From Dastarcus helophoroides (lineage: Eukaryota; Arthropoda; Insecta; Coleoptera; Bothrideridae), in NCBI GenBank assembly GCA_028583605.1, contig CM053327.1, forward strand, positions 29,438,626 to 29,502,625: a stretch of 64,000 nt of DNA. The letters run 5' to 3'. Below are positions 1 to 12,081 of the stretch, piece by piece. The translations under genes and the position numbers were made by a program. Every line of letters starts with the position of its first letter. Position 1 is the stretch's first letter. Below the pieces are notes generated by a model that was not told the DNA's origin, searched no databases, and saw only the letters and a list, made by a program, of their open reading frames with translations.

Positions 1-420
1 AAAAAGTAGACATTTTGGAAAAACGTCAACATTTCCGAAAAAAGCACAACATCGAGAAATGTCGAAATATTAAAAAAAACCAAAGATGTACAAATTTTTC
101 AAATTTTCAAAAATAGTCACGCTTTACAAAAAAAAGTCAAAGTTTGGAGAATAATAGAAAACTGAAAACAAAAATCGTAATTTGCATAAATATGTTACAA
201 TTTTGAAGAAAGTCAAAATTTTGAAAGTGAAAATTTTGAAGGAAGTCAAAATTTTGGAATTGAAAATTTTGAGAATGCTTAAAATTTTCATCAAAATTTT
301 GAAAGAAATCAATATTTTTGTGAATCAAATTTTTGAAATAAGTCAAGATTTTGAGAAATCTGTAAAGATCAATAAATAGTAAAAATCCAATGGATATTTT
401 AACTTTGATAAAAATTAATC
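1..420. other. AT-rich low-complexity DNA
   Basis: A-rich plus strand built from degenerate words such as GTCAAAATTTTGAA. The open frames here are Lys/Ile/Phe-rich by composition and open on both strands, so I see no gene. Confidence 0.7.
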
Positions 421-640
421 TTGAAACACAGAACTTGTCCCCTGAAATCAAGAAAGATTAAAAATCACAACAAACGTGCTCTAACGCGTTTCGACAGCCA
501 AGCTGTCATCTTCAGAGAGATACTCTCTGAAGATGACGCGTAAGAGCAACGTTTGTTGTGTTTTTTAATCTTTCTTGGTTTCAGGGGACATGTTCTGTAT
601 TTCAATTTTTGAAGACAACCAAAGACCAGTTCGTTCCACC
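421..640. repeat. PAL palindromic repeat, copy 1
   Basis: Left half runs from TTGAAACACAGAACTTG to the centre GAGAGATAC; the right half is its reverse complement, ending GTTCGTTCCACC. The outer 30 bp of the left half are missing. It is the first of 14 copies in the window and lies just downstream of the hexosaminidase gene's stop codon. Confidence 0.85.
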
Positions 641-850
641 AAACAAAAATTAAACTACAACTTTCAGTTCTTTGGAGAATTTTCATTGGTGGTAAAAATA
701 CACTTTAATTAAATATTTAAATGTGAATTAATACGAGTACCACCAAAATGCAGCTTCATTTTCTATTACGTGTCTTGATCATCGATTTGATAAGTTTACG
801 TCCCAAGTATATTCTCACTTCAAACTGTAACATCCAAATGCATCACGTGT

Positions 851-2483
851 CTAGCATACTAAGGGATTTTGCGAGCACCATTTCGGCCATAATGTTTCCG
901 ATCTGATCCCTCTTTCGGTCAATCTATTTCGATGTATGTCAAGTCTCCAAGCTACTTCCTTCAGTTCGTAGGTCTTTGGGTCTAACCAAACCCTTTCCGC
1001 GAATGCTGCAGTCCTAGGCCACAACCTAGTTTCTAAAGTATCCTCTCCCACCAATTCGCTCCAAAGGCACACCTCTCCACCAACTGTATAATTAATATTG
1101 CCGTATTTCAACCAAGGTTGATAAAAGTAAAACTTCTTCCAATCGGTGTAAGGATCGCAAACCCCGTGAAGTGGGTCTGACTTCCAATGACCAAAACCAC
1201 AGTCCAAATACCAATGTCCTACAGTTGAATACAATACTTTAAAGTTGGAATTTATAAAATTCCTAGGGTCACCAAACCAGTACTGTATAATAATATTTTC
1301 TTTGGCTTTGATTTTATCCAGCTCTGATGAAGAAGTCAAGGGGCTAGACCACAGGAAAATGTTGTCAGGAAATCTATTATCATTAGCTGATCTTAGCCTC
1401 TCCAACATATTATTAACGTATTTTATCCAAAATGAGTACATGTTGAACCATTCATAATTTGACCAACATTCTAAATTGACCTCGTCCACACCAACATGAA
1501 AATAATTTTTTTGTGCGGATAAATTAATCAGGTCCCGATATATTAACTCTAGTCTTTCTAAAACTTCACTACTGTTGGGATTCAATTGGGCAACTAATAT
1601 GTCAAAGTCATCACAAACTGTCCATTTCTCACATTCTTTCCTATCAACGTAATTCCAAGCATCACTTATGTGACTTGGGGCGTCGACTTCTAAAACTACT
1701 TTTATTCCTCTAACTTTGGAGTATGCCACCAACTCTTTGATATCATCTTCTGTAAAAACCATCTCTTCATCGTAGGCTCCGAATTCTGCAAGCTGGGGAC
1801 AGCTTGGTAGTCTGATTGGGAAACTCGAGGAATCTGTCAGATGGAGGTGAAGCATATTCAGCTTAGACGCAGCCATACCGTCAACTGCTTTCTTAAGTGA
1901 AGTCAAACCGAAGAAGTTTCTGGCGGTGTCTATCATTACGCCTCTGTAGGGAAAACTAGGGAAGTCGAAAATTTCAATACTGTGGATAATCTTAAGTGAG
2001 TCGTCCCGTTTGTCGTACCAAATCAATTGAGACAAGGTTTCCAATCCATGTCTTGCACCAAAATATGTATCTGCTCTAATAGACACATTTAACTGCGTAA
2101 GACCTTCTGAGGTTATTCCTAAAACGTAACTCTCGTTTGTTTTTAAGGTCAAATCAGTTATATTTGACGATACAAAACAGTGGATGTAGACTTCGAGTTT
2201 TTCATCGCTAAGCGAAGTGTTTTCTTTAAGATTATTAAGAAATATGTTGTAGGAGAGTTGAAGCAGCGACTCTACTTCGAGCGAGTTTGCCGTTAAATTA
2301 AAAACTAAATCATCTCTTCTAAAAGTTAAAAATCCTCTTCTAGTGTGGGTAATATTTTTTGGTTTTGGCCAAAGAGGTATATTGCCGCATATCATGTTAC
2401 ATGTTTCCAAGGATTGAGGGAATGGTCCTTCAGAAAGCTTCTTAACGCATTTTTGATCGATACACTTCCATTGCCAAACGTAC
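851..2483 (-). CDS. beta-N-acetylhexosaminidase (GH20), exon 2
   Basis: Secreted insect-type chitooligosaccharidolytic beta-N-acetylglucosaminidase, which removes terminal GlcNAc from chitin oligomers made by chitinase. This exon encodes 543 residues and the stop. I start it at 2483, after the acceptor ATTTTAG, because reading from there gives YVWQWKCIDQKCVKK, a Trp/Cys-rich start typical of these enzymes, before SLETCNMICG; the first in-frame start-like codon (TTG, 2410) is internal. In numbering that includes exon 1, the GH20 barrel shows YRGVMIDTARN (R223), EVDAPSH (H314), the catalytic pair D376-E377 in HVGVDEVN, W445, YLDCG (Y468, D470) and EVCLWSE (W517, E519). Eight N-glycosylation sequons are present. 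Two positions differ from the family: HWH is HLH (L256) and HxGGDE is HxGVDE (V375). Total length of 586 residues fits the roughly 590-residue family. A single 1.6-kb catalytic exon is intron-poor. No disruption is visible. Confidence 0.93.
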
Positions 2484-3193
2484 CTAAAATGTTCAGTTGT
2501 TAATTTTCTTCTGTATGTACAAGACCTATCAGAAAATATGATTGTTTTTTGATTTCTAGGAATCTATGCTAACGTCTAACGTTTTACTGATGTTACTAAT
2601 TTACTGAGGTTAACAACATTCGATAGGCAAGATTTCAAATTTTGAATATTTTCAAATAGGAAACTTCTTTGAGCGATTTTTGGTAAGAGAAAATCTTATG
2701 GGTTCGCGTCACCAAAATGAAAATTTATTTATTTTCATCTAAATTTTGACATCATCTCGTAATTTACAAGTAATATTTTTCTCTGAATTTCATAAAATTA
2801 TTATTCTCAAAATGTTAATGTTTTTATTAAAATTTTAATCCAATTTTAAAAGAATAAACAAATTTTGAGAACAAACCGAATTTTGGTTAAAAAGCTCAAT
2901 TTTAAGTAGAAATTTAATCGAAAATTCGAGAATAAGACGAATTTGAAGAAACAGGTTGAAATTTCCAGACACTCAAAATTTCGAAAAAGCGCTGAAACTT
3001 TTATAAAATATTTAAGATTATAAGAGAAGAAAGTAGAATTTTGAGTATAAAGTCGTAATTTAGAAAAATTATAATTTTAAAAAACCCAGTTTTGGTATAT
3101 AGCTGGAATTTTCAGGAAATCAAATTTAATATAAAAACCCGACTTTTTAAAAAAACTTACTTGAAAAATATTAAAATTTCGGTAAATTTCGAC

Positions 3194-3435
3194 TTTTTAC
3201 TAAATTTCGACGGTTTCCTCAAAATGTCGATCTTTCTCTCTAAATGTCAATTTTTTCCTGGAAATTTTGATATTTTTTTCAACATTTGGGTTTTAAAAAA
3301 TTGTGTTTTTTAAATAAAAATTACAAGTTTCTAAAACCCAAATGTTGAAAAAAATATCAAAATTTCCAGGAAAAAATTGACATTTTGAGAAAAAGATCGA
3401 CATTATGAGGAAACCATCGAAATTTAGTAAAAAGT
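3194..3435. repeat. Long near-perfect inverted repeat (hairpin)
   Basis: Arms of about 104 bp (3194-3298 and 3332-3435) are nearly exact reverse complements, separated by about 34 bp. Landmarks are GACGGTTTCCTCAAAATGTCG in the left arm and its complement around 3395-3420, with AACATTTGGG/CCCAAATGTT next to the loop. It lies in the hexosaminidase intron and would be transcribed with the pre-mRNA. Confidence 0.85.
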
Positions 3436-5490
3436 CAAAATTTACCAGAGAAAGTCAAATGGTGTCGAAATTTCTAAAAAAGGGCGAATTTCGGGGAAAA
3501 TTTTAGAAAAAAAGTCGAAATGTCAAGAAAAAGAGTACGTTTCTTAATTGAATATTTATTTTTTAGCCCTCCCCAACTGTGACATTAGAAAATATTCACT
3601 GCTGAGGTAAACTGCGAATTTTTGAAAAACAAATGGGAATTTGAAATTTTGAAAAATGTTGAAATTTTAAAAACAAAACGACGAATTTTGAGATAAATAT
3701 TCGAAATTTTAAGAAAGTCGTATTTTGATATAAATAGTCGAACTTTGGAGTAAATTCGAAATTTCTAAAAAAATAGAGAATTTTCTAAAAAAATGTGAAT
3801 TTTGAGAAAAAAGTCCAAATTTCACGAAAATGTTGAAATCTCAAGGAAAGAACTAATATTTATTAAAAAATAAAAATTTATGGAAAAGGCTCCCGCAGTT
3901 GGGAACATAAATTTTCTGTTGGGTGTATGAACCAGGGGGGAACAAGTGTCCCACCCTGCCATATTGTAGCTAGCTAAAAAAAAATGAAAACAAGGGAATT
4001 TAAAAATACTTTTTTTGAGGTGGGACTAAAAAATTACTGGATTAGTTATTATGTTAAAAAATGTTGTTAGTTACGCTACCCATGCGCCCCTAACACTCAT
4101 GATATGGATCTCTCAAGGGTGCATGAACCCTAGTTTAGGAAACCCTTATCAATTTTATTGTTATTTCATAAATAATTTCCGATCTTATTGCCAAATACAT
4201 TCGCATAATTTCTTGCGAATGCGAATGCAAATGCGAATATTGAAAAAGATGCGAATATTCGCGAATGCAAATATTCATTACATCACTAGTTTATACCTAT
4301 GAAAATAACTTGTAGCAATGGCGCACCTAAGGGGGGAGTGTTTGGAAGTTTAAGCCCCCCTGAGCCTATCTCACAGCAAATATTTCAAAGTAAAAATAAA
4401 GCATAAACAAAATATAAGAAACATTTTATATTTAATCTTAAAATTTTCAAAGAAAATTATAATTTCCTGGAAAAATCCAAAATTAAAAGCAAGTTCTAAA
4501 TAATTCAATTCTTTCTGAACATTTCCGAGTTTTCAAATTTTTGTACTAATTTGGTTATTTTTAAATTTTTGATAAATTGAAAATCCAAACAGAAATTTAA
4601 ATAAATAGTAATTTAAATTCAAGTGTTTTTTACGATTTTCTAAAATCCCGCAGCTTCGGGGCACTTAAATATCTAATTTTTGAAAAGTCGAAGCTTAGAT
4701 AAAATGCTTTTTTGTAAGCTTCGACTTTCTTCAAAAACCGACCTTCTTCAAAAATTAGATTTTTAAAATTTTTACTCTTTTGAAAATTCTGCCTTTTTAA
4801 AATCTCGACATTACTGAAAATTTTTACAATTTTTTTAAAACTTCGAATTTTCTCAATTTTTTGAAAAAATTCTTACTATTTCTATGGAAAATTGTAGCTA
4901 TTTGGACTCTTTTTTTTAGGAATTTGATTTTTATTGAAAATTTAGACTTCAAAAAAATTTGGAACTATTTGCAAAATTCCGACTTTTTTAATATCTCCAA
5001 TTTAAAATATCTAGATTTTTCAATATTTTGACATTTTCTCTAAATTATTACTTAGTAAAGAATTTCTATTTCCAAATGTCAGATTTCCAAAGTTTCGATT
5101 TCCAAAATTTTGACCTACAAAATTTCGACCTGCAAAATTTAGACTGTTTTACAAAATTTTGGACTAATTTTGGGTTTTTTGAAAATTGCTACTATTTACA
5201 ATTTTGACATTTTTGCACATATTTTTATTTTTTTCACAAATCTGACTTGATTTCGTCTGTTAAAAATTTGTGTTTTTGGAAATTTCACCTTTTTTGGAAA
5301 TTTTGATTCTTTTTCAGGAACTTTTTCGAATATTGCGAAGTTTTAATTTTTTTTGGAGACATTTGTTTTTTTTCAAATTTTCTATTCATGTTTGAACATC
5401 TTTTTCCAAAATTCTTTCCCCTATTAAAAATTTATACCTTTTTAATTAAATTTTAACTTGAAATTTCGACCTTGAAATTTTGACTTTTTT

Positions 5491-5610
5491 GGTGGAACGA
5501 ACTGGTCCTTAGTTATCTTCAAAAATTGAAATACAGAACTTGAGCAACGTTTGTTGTGTTTTTTAATCTTTCTTGGTTTCAGGGGACAAGTTCTGTATTT
5601 CAATTTTTAA
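5491..5610. repeat. PAL palindromic repeat, copy 2 (centre deleted)
   Basis: The outer left part GGTGGAACGAACTGGTCC...ACAGAACTTG jumps straight to GAGCAACGTTTGTTGTG of the right half. The inner part of both halves is therefore missing. Confidence 0.8.
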
Positions 5611-5789
5611 CTTTTTTTGTAAATCTGTCGCAAAATTTAATAAAATTTTTTAATATCAAATATTTTTGACAAATTGAAATTTTTTTTAATTTGGACTTTA
5701 ACCTACTTCAAATTTTTTATTTAAAAAAAACTCTTTTCGATTTTTATTTATTTAAAATTTCGAGTTTCAAATTTTACCTCTACATATTT

Positions 5790-8700
5790 TGAAAATTTGA
5801 ACTCTCAACAACTTCTCCTTTTTTCGAGATTTCTACTTTTTCTGGAAATTATTTTTTTTTAAATTGTACCTTTTGAAAAATTGTACCTTTTGAAAAATTG
5901 TACTTTTTTTTATTTTGTTTTGGGCGAAAATTTCGACTATTTCAAAATTTCGACTTTATTTCAAAATTTCGACTTTATTTCAGAATTTCGACTTTTTAAA
6001 TGATTTTTTTAATGTTTTGACATTTTTTCGAAATTTCTACTTTTTCTGGAAATGTTTAATTTTTTTTAAAAATTGTACTTTTTTGATTTTGTTTTTGGTG
6101 AAAATTTCGACTTTATTTCGAAATTTCAACTTTTTTTAATGTTTTGACTTTTTTTGTGAATTCGATCTTTTTAAAATAACTTTCATTATGAAAATGTTTT
6201 CTATTTTTTGAAAATTTTCCTTTTTTTGCTTAAAATTTTAACTATTTCTCGAAGTCTATTTCAAAGTTTTACGTAAATTTTACTTTTTAAAAAAAAATTG
6301 ATAAAATATCGACTTCCCTGATAAGTTGAACTCTATTTTCGATTTCCATTTAAAATTTTAACATTTTTGAGCATCTAAAAATGTTTAAAAATTTCGATTT
6401 ATTTTGAAAATCTCAAGTTTCAAATTTTTACCTTTGTTGAAAATTTCGACTCTCGACAACTTTGCCTTTTTTTCGAAATTTCTACTTTTTCTGTAAATTT
6501 TTTACTTTTTTGAAAAATTGTACTTTTTTGATTTTGTTTTTGGTGAAATTTTCCACTTTATTTGAAAATTTCGACTTTTTTGAATGTTTTGACTCCTTTT
6601 TGTAAATTTAATCATTTTAAAATAATGTTCATTATAAGAACTTTGTCCATTTTTGAAAATTTCCTTTTTTTGAAAATTTCAAACCTTGATTAAAATTTTA
6701 ACTATTTCTCGAAGTTTATTTCAAAGTTTTACGTAAATTTTACTTTTATTTAAACAAAAATTGATAAAATTTCGACTCTAATAATAAGTTGAACTCTATT
6801 TTCGATTTTTATTTAAAATTTTAACATTTTTGAGCATCTAGAAATTTTTAAAAATTTCGATTTATTTTGAAAATTTCGAGTTTCAAACTTTTACCTTTTT
6901 TGAAAATTTCGACTCTCAACAACTTTGCCTTTTTTCGAAATTTCTACTTTTTCTGGAAATTTTTATTTTTTTTGAAAAATTTAACTTTTTCGATTTTGTT
7001 TTTGGTTAAAATTTCGACTTTATTTCAAAATTTCGACTTTTTTGAATGTTTTGACTATTATTTGTAAATTCAATCTTTTTAAAATAATTTTCATTACAAG
7101 AACTTGGTCTATTTTTTAAAATTTCCCTTTTTTTTGAAAATTTCAAACCTTGTTCAAAATTTTAACTATTTTTCGAAGTCTATTTCAAAGTTTTACGTAA
7201 ATTTTACTTTTATTTAAAAAAAATCGATAAAACTTTGACTTTCCTGATAAGTAACACTATTTTTAATTTTTATTTAAAATTTTAACATTTTCGAGCATCT
7301 AGAAATTTTAAAAAATTTCGATTTATTTTGAAAATTTCGGGTTTAAAATTTTTAACTTTTTTGAAAATTTCGATTTTCAATAACTTTGACTATTTTCAAA
7401 ATTTCTACCTTTTCTGGAAATGTTTAAATTTTTTGAAAATTTCAACTTTATTTCGAAATTTCGACTTTTTTTAATGTTTTGCCTTTTTTTGTGAATTCGA
7501 TCTTTTTAAAATAATTTTCATTATGAGAACGTTGTCTATTTATTGAAAATTTTCCTTTTTTTTTTGGTGAAAATTTCGACTTTATTTCGAAATTTCAACT
7601 TTTTTTGATGTTTTGACTTTTTTTGTGAATTCGATCTTTTTAAAATAATGTTCATTATGAGAACGTTGTCTATTTGTTGAAAATTTTCAAAAATTTCAAA
7701 CCTTGCTTGAAATTTTTACTATTTCTCAAAGTATATTTCAAAGTTTTTCGTAAATTTTATTTTTATTTTTAAAAAATTGATAAAATTTCGTTTTTTAATA
7801 AGTTGAACTCTATTTTCGATTTTTATTTAAAATTTTAACATTTTTTAGCATCTTTCGACTTTTCTGATAAGTTGAATTCTATTTTCGATTTTTATTTAAA
7901 ATTTTAACATTTTTGAGCTTCTGGAATTTTTTAAATATTTAGATTTATTTTGAAAATTTTCTCAACAACTTCGCCTTTTTTGGAAATTTCTACTTTTTCT
8001 GAAAATTTATTACTTTTTTGAAAACTTGTACATTTTTGATTTTGTTTTTGGAGAAAATTTCGACTTTATTTTAAAATTTCGACATTATTTCAAAATTTCA
8101 ACTTTATTTCAAAATTTTGACTTTTTTTAATGTTTTGACTTTTTTTGTGAATTCGATCTTTTTAAAATAATTTTCACTATGAGAACTTTGTCTAGTTTTT
8201 AAAAATTTTCCCTTTTTTGTGAAAATTTCCATTTTTTGGAAATTTAAAACCATATTTAAAAATGTAACTATTTCTCGAAGTTTATTTTAAAGTTTTGCGT
8301 ATATTTTACTTTTTAAAAAAAAAATCGATAAAATGTTTACTTTCCTGATAAATTAAACTCTATTTTGAATTTTAATTTAAAATTTTAACATTTTTGAACA
8401 TCTGGAAATTTTTAAATAGTTTAACTTATTTTGAAAATTTTGAGTTCCAAATTTTTGAAAATTTGATCTCTCAACACATTCGCCTTTTTTTCTAAATTTC
8501 TATTTTTTCTGGAAATTTTGTACTTTTTTGAAAAATTGTAGTACATACTTTTTTGATTTTGATTTTGGTGAAAATCTTTTTCAAAATTTCGATTATATTT
8601 AACGTTTTGAGTTTTTTTGTAAATTCCAACTTTTTAAAATAATTTATACCATAGAACTTGGACTATTTTTTGAAAATATCCATTTTTTTTTAAATTTCAA

Positions 8701-8830
8701 ACCTTGTTTAAAATTTTAACCATTTATAACCAAAATTGTATGTAAATTTTACTTTTATTCTAAAAAAAATCGATGAAATTTTGACTTTCCTGATAAGTTG
8801 AATTTTTCAACATCTTGACTGTTTTGAAAT
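5790..8830. repeat. Tandem array of about 455-bp units
   Basis: Six to seven diverged head-to-tail units. The marker ATTTAAAATTTTAACATTTTTGAGC recurs near 6350, 6805, 7275, 7885 and 8380, and the marker TTGTGAATTCGATCTTTTTA near 6150, 7490, 7625 and 8145, with related sequence at 6600 and 7065. One unit near 7.6 kb carries a short internal duplication. The units are AT-rich and non-coding; the Phe-rich open frames in them are compositional. Confidence 0.75.
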
Positions 8831-9229
8831 TTTGGACTTTTGCAAAATTTTCAATATTTTTTGAAAATTTAAACTATTCTTCATCAAAATTTTGACCTTT
8901 TCTCGAAGTTGACGTTTTTAAAATGTGGACTTTTTAAAAATATCTACATTATTGAAAATTTGGATCTTTTTTAATAATTCCTACTTTTTTAATTCAGACT
9001 TTTCTGAAAAATTCGATTATTTCAAACCGTTTTTTTTTTGAAAACGTTTACATTTCCGGCCTAATATTGTACCTTAAAATGTTCATTTTTAAATAATACA
9101 TGCAACAAAATTTTAAATCTGGATTTTCCCCTGACATTTCGGTATTTTTCTTGTATATTTTTGGATTTAAACTCGAAACTTTTACTTTGATCTCGAGATT
9201 TTAATTTTTTATCAGAATATTTTAAAAAC

Positions 9230-9410
9230 TTGAAATACAGAACTTGTCCTCTGAAACCAAGAAAGACAGTATCTCTCTGAAGATGACAGCTTGGCTGTCG
9301 AAACGCGTTAGAGCAACGTTTGTTGTGTTTTTTTAATCTTTCTTGGTTTTAGTGGACAAGTTCTGTATTTCAATTTTTGAAGATAACCAAGGACCAGTCC
9401 GTTCCACCAA
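9230..9410. repeat. PAL palindromic repeat, copy 3
   Basis: The left half is cut short after AACCAAGAAAGA. The right half, from AGTATCTCTCTGAAGATGACAGC to GGACCAGTCCGTTCCACC, is complete. Confidence 0.85.
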
Positions 9411-10164
9411 AAGAATATTTTTATAAAAATTTGGAGTTTGTAAACGATTTTTTTATAATTCCAAGCATATAAAGTTTTAATTTTTACTTTTTTCTAAGAT
9501 TTCGATTATGAAGTAGCAACTTAAGGACAATAATAAAGCAAATTATGTTTTTTGGAAACTTTTATTTTTTTTGTCAACATTTTGGGATTACACTTTTACG
9601 TTTTACCTTTTTTTTTAATTAATACCTTTACAAACTCAAATTTCAACTTATTATCAAATTTTTGACTTCGTTTTCGAAATTTTAATCTTACTTTCGAAAT
9701 GACCATGGTTTTCTCGAGATGAAATATCAAAAAAAACTGGAAATTTTCTTAAACTTTTTTGTTACTATTTCTGAGGAGTTTTTTTTAAACTTTCGATATA
9801 TTTTTCGTCATTTCAGGAATACACTTTCAATTCCTATTTTATTGCTAACATTTCGAATAAAAAGGTCATTATTTTTATCAGATAAGCTTCGTCCAAAATT
9901 GTTTTTCTGAAAATTTCCAAATTTTATTTCAAGTGGAAAATTGCAAAATAGCCTCCCCCATAGCAATTATTTTGTGGCCCTCCTGTCTAGAGTAAAAAAG
10001 TACCACATTAAAGCTAGTTATATGTCGATTTCAATAACGTAATAATATACTGCGTGTTCTCTTTAAAGAAAACAGTTACTGAAAAATTCGGAGTATGTTG
10101 TTCCACTAGGAGAATCCTATATGATGAAACATCATATTTTTATTTATTTATTTATTTATTTTTA

Positions 10165-10362
10165 TGGAACGGACTGGTCCTTGGTTGTCTCAAAAATTGA
10201 AATACAAATCTTGTCCCCTGAAACCAAGAAAGATTAAAAAACAGAACAAAGGTTGCTTTAACGAGTTTCGATAGCCAAGCTAGCGTCTTCAGAGAGATAC
10301 TGCAACCTTTGTTGTATTTTTTAATCTTTCTTGGTTTCAAGGGACAAGATTTGTATTTCAAT
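10165..10362. repeat. PAL palindromic repeat, copy 4
   Basis: Left half TGGAACGGACTGGTCCTTGG to GAGAGATACTG is complete. The right half keeps only the outer CAACCTTTGTTG...GATTTGTATTTCAA. It follows a short (TATT)n run at 10138-10163. Confidence 0.85.
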
Positions 10363-10454
10363 CAACCTTTTATGTGAAAACTACCAAAACCCTTTGGCTA
10401 ATATCTTGTGAAAATTGAGATATTACTGATAAGTTTATAATGTGTGTACAAAAT

Positions 10455-10605
10455 ATTTTCTAATTTAGTCCCTTTAGCATTCTGGCTTTGGACATTGCTT
10501 AATCGATGTGAGCCTGAAATGTCAGTCTTTTGTGGAGTATTACTCCTAGATAGTTTGCCTGAAGTCTCCAGTCGACGTTTTGCCCATGGACATGATATAT
10601 GTTCA
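10455..10605 (-). pseudogene. Reverse-transcriptase relic (non-LTR retrotransposon)
   Basis: One minus-strand frame reads NVDWRLQANYLGVILHKRL followed by TFQAHID, a stop, then AMSKARMLKGLN and another stop. This matches the segment after the polymerase palm in jockey/CR1-type LINE proteins (typically a KYLGVxLDxxLTWxxHI pattern). It is a short, stop-broken fragment inside the hexosaminidase intron. The family is inferred from the motif only. Confidence 0.6.
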
Positions 10606-11299
10606 TGGTGGTCCAACATATGGTTGAAGTCTTCTTCTGGTGAAGAAAACTCTTCTAATTTAGTGTGCTGCTGTTAATTTTTGTTATGTTTACGTATGTT
10701 TCTTACTTGATCGGTATTTTAAACAGACAACTGAACAAACCATAACCTTAAAGAAATATTTTATTGATTTGATGTAACAGTGGAAGAAAAATCTGTTATT
10801 GTTGAATCCTATTTTTGAAAAGCCCAAAAAAGCAGTCATGAAAGGATCTCTTCAATTCCTGATAGTACTGCAGAATTTTTATGTCAAGGTTAAATGTCAA
10901 TTTGGTGAGTACGAATCTAGTAAGGAACGTACGTGAATATATCAAAAAAATGACAGTAGTACAATATATTAAAAAACTTTTGTACACTTGATATTACCTT
11001 GGAGCTAAAGATCGAAACTTCTGCATTCAGTTATTTTTTCATAAAAGCTAACTTAACAAAAAAACAGGCAAATTTAAAAAACATAGCATCGTTGTACTGT
11101 GGATGGAATATTCTTTTAGAGGTGATAATAATCTGTAGGATGTTTCATTTAAGAGAAAAAATTGAGTAGACAATTTTAAACCACTCTATATAGTCAAAAA
11201 TATTTTTAAGGCATTTACGTAAGAATCACTAAATGTCTTATAATTTTTTTCTTTTTTCGTTTACGTCCAAAATACAAAAATAAAAAATCTAAAAGTTAC

Positions 11300-11427
11300 C
11301 TTTTATTATTAAGTGAAGCATCGTTATTAATTCCTTGAATGGAAGAACAGTTTTTTTCAGTATTGCCTCGAACTGTTAAAAATAAGCATATAATTAACAA
11401 ACATTTTGTACTGAACTCTTTTTTCAT
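11300..11427 (-). CDS. Hexosaminidase exon 1 (signal peptide)
   Basis: ATG at 11427 opens 42 codons plus two bases. MKKEFSTKC is followed by the hydrophobic core LLIICLFLTV and a plausible cleavage after RG, then NTEKNCSSIQG. The reading ends at the strong donor AAAAG/GTAACT. Its phase (codon split after AG) matches the G that opens the exon at 2483, joining as NNK-R-YVWQW. A signal peptide is what the secreted GH20 enzyme otherwise lacks, and the joined length of 586 residues is right for the family. The link spans 8.8 kb and rests on phase, strand, order and length; no transcript evidence was available. Without splicing the frame stops one codon after the donor. Confidence 0.62.
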
Positions 11428-12081
11428 CCTATTCACTCTCTTCAACCTAGTTTTTACTAACTTAATGTCAAATAAAATAATTATTAATCTACGTTCGCAT
11501 ATTTTCAAATTCACAAATAAGTCGAAGCAGATAACCCCATTTGAAGTTGTTAGTTACATAAATTATTACGTCTAACAGTCAGTCACTCATGAAAATTCTT
11601 GATAAGAAACGTTTACGCGTATATTTCGTGATTTGCTGATTAGTTCCCGGTCATTTTAAATACACATGTACCAGTACTACACGAATTGAAACATTTATTA
11701 ATAAACATTAATTATTCTTTAAGTGGTGCAGATATAATCCTGTCAAATGATATTACGAAACATATACAGTGCTAGTATGTAATTTGGAATAAATTCAGTA
11801 GATCAAAGACAGTTTTTTTTTCGAAAATATGCTCGGACACGTCAATTAATATTTTAATTTGGGCTCTGTTTGTGTAGGAAAATTTTATATAGAATGTCCC
11901 AAATTTAAGATATGATATCATCGACAATTTTTTTAAATAGCAACCCCATTTTTTTCTTGATGATTCCTAAAGATATATCAAGTTACATATGCATACCAAA
12001 TTTAAATTTTTTATTTCTTGTAATTTAAAAGATATTTAACAAATATTAACTAATTTGAAAAATCAAGGAATCTGATTCAAC
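11428..12081. other. Upstream flank of hexosaminidase exon 1
   Basis: No second gene seen. The part next to 11428 should hold the 5' UTR and promoter of the hexosaminidase gene, but I found no convincing TATA box or initiator. The distal part (about 11850-12081) is probably the 3' non-coding end of the mariner-like element beginning at 12082. Confidence 0.4.

Larger units (their letters stand above)
2484..11299 (-). other. Large intron of the hexosaminidase gene
   Basis: Inferred intron of 8816 bp. Its donor is AAAAG/GTAACT (GT at 11299-11298) and its acceptor ATTTTAG/G (AG at 2485-2484). Both flanking exons split a codon after base 2 (AG+G, Arg), so the frame is kept. The content is AT-rich low-complexity DNA plus a long hairpin (3194-3435), PAL copies 2-4, a tandem array (5790-8830) and a reverse-transcriptase relic near 10.5 kb. 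The stretches 2640-3190, 3440-5490 and 8830-9950 show only degenerate AAATTTCGACTTT-type sequence. A further small exon inside cannot be excluded. Confidence 0.65.

Noticed and set aside
124..451. Open frames rich in Lys, Ile and Phe on both strands
   Set aside because: Compositional products of AT-rich low-complexity DNA, with no domain and overlapping opposite frames. The same applies to similar frames at 5915-7067, 35775-36032, 42155-43470 and 53415-53717.
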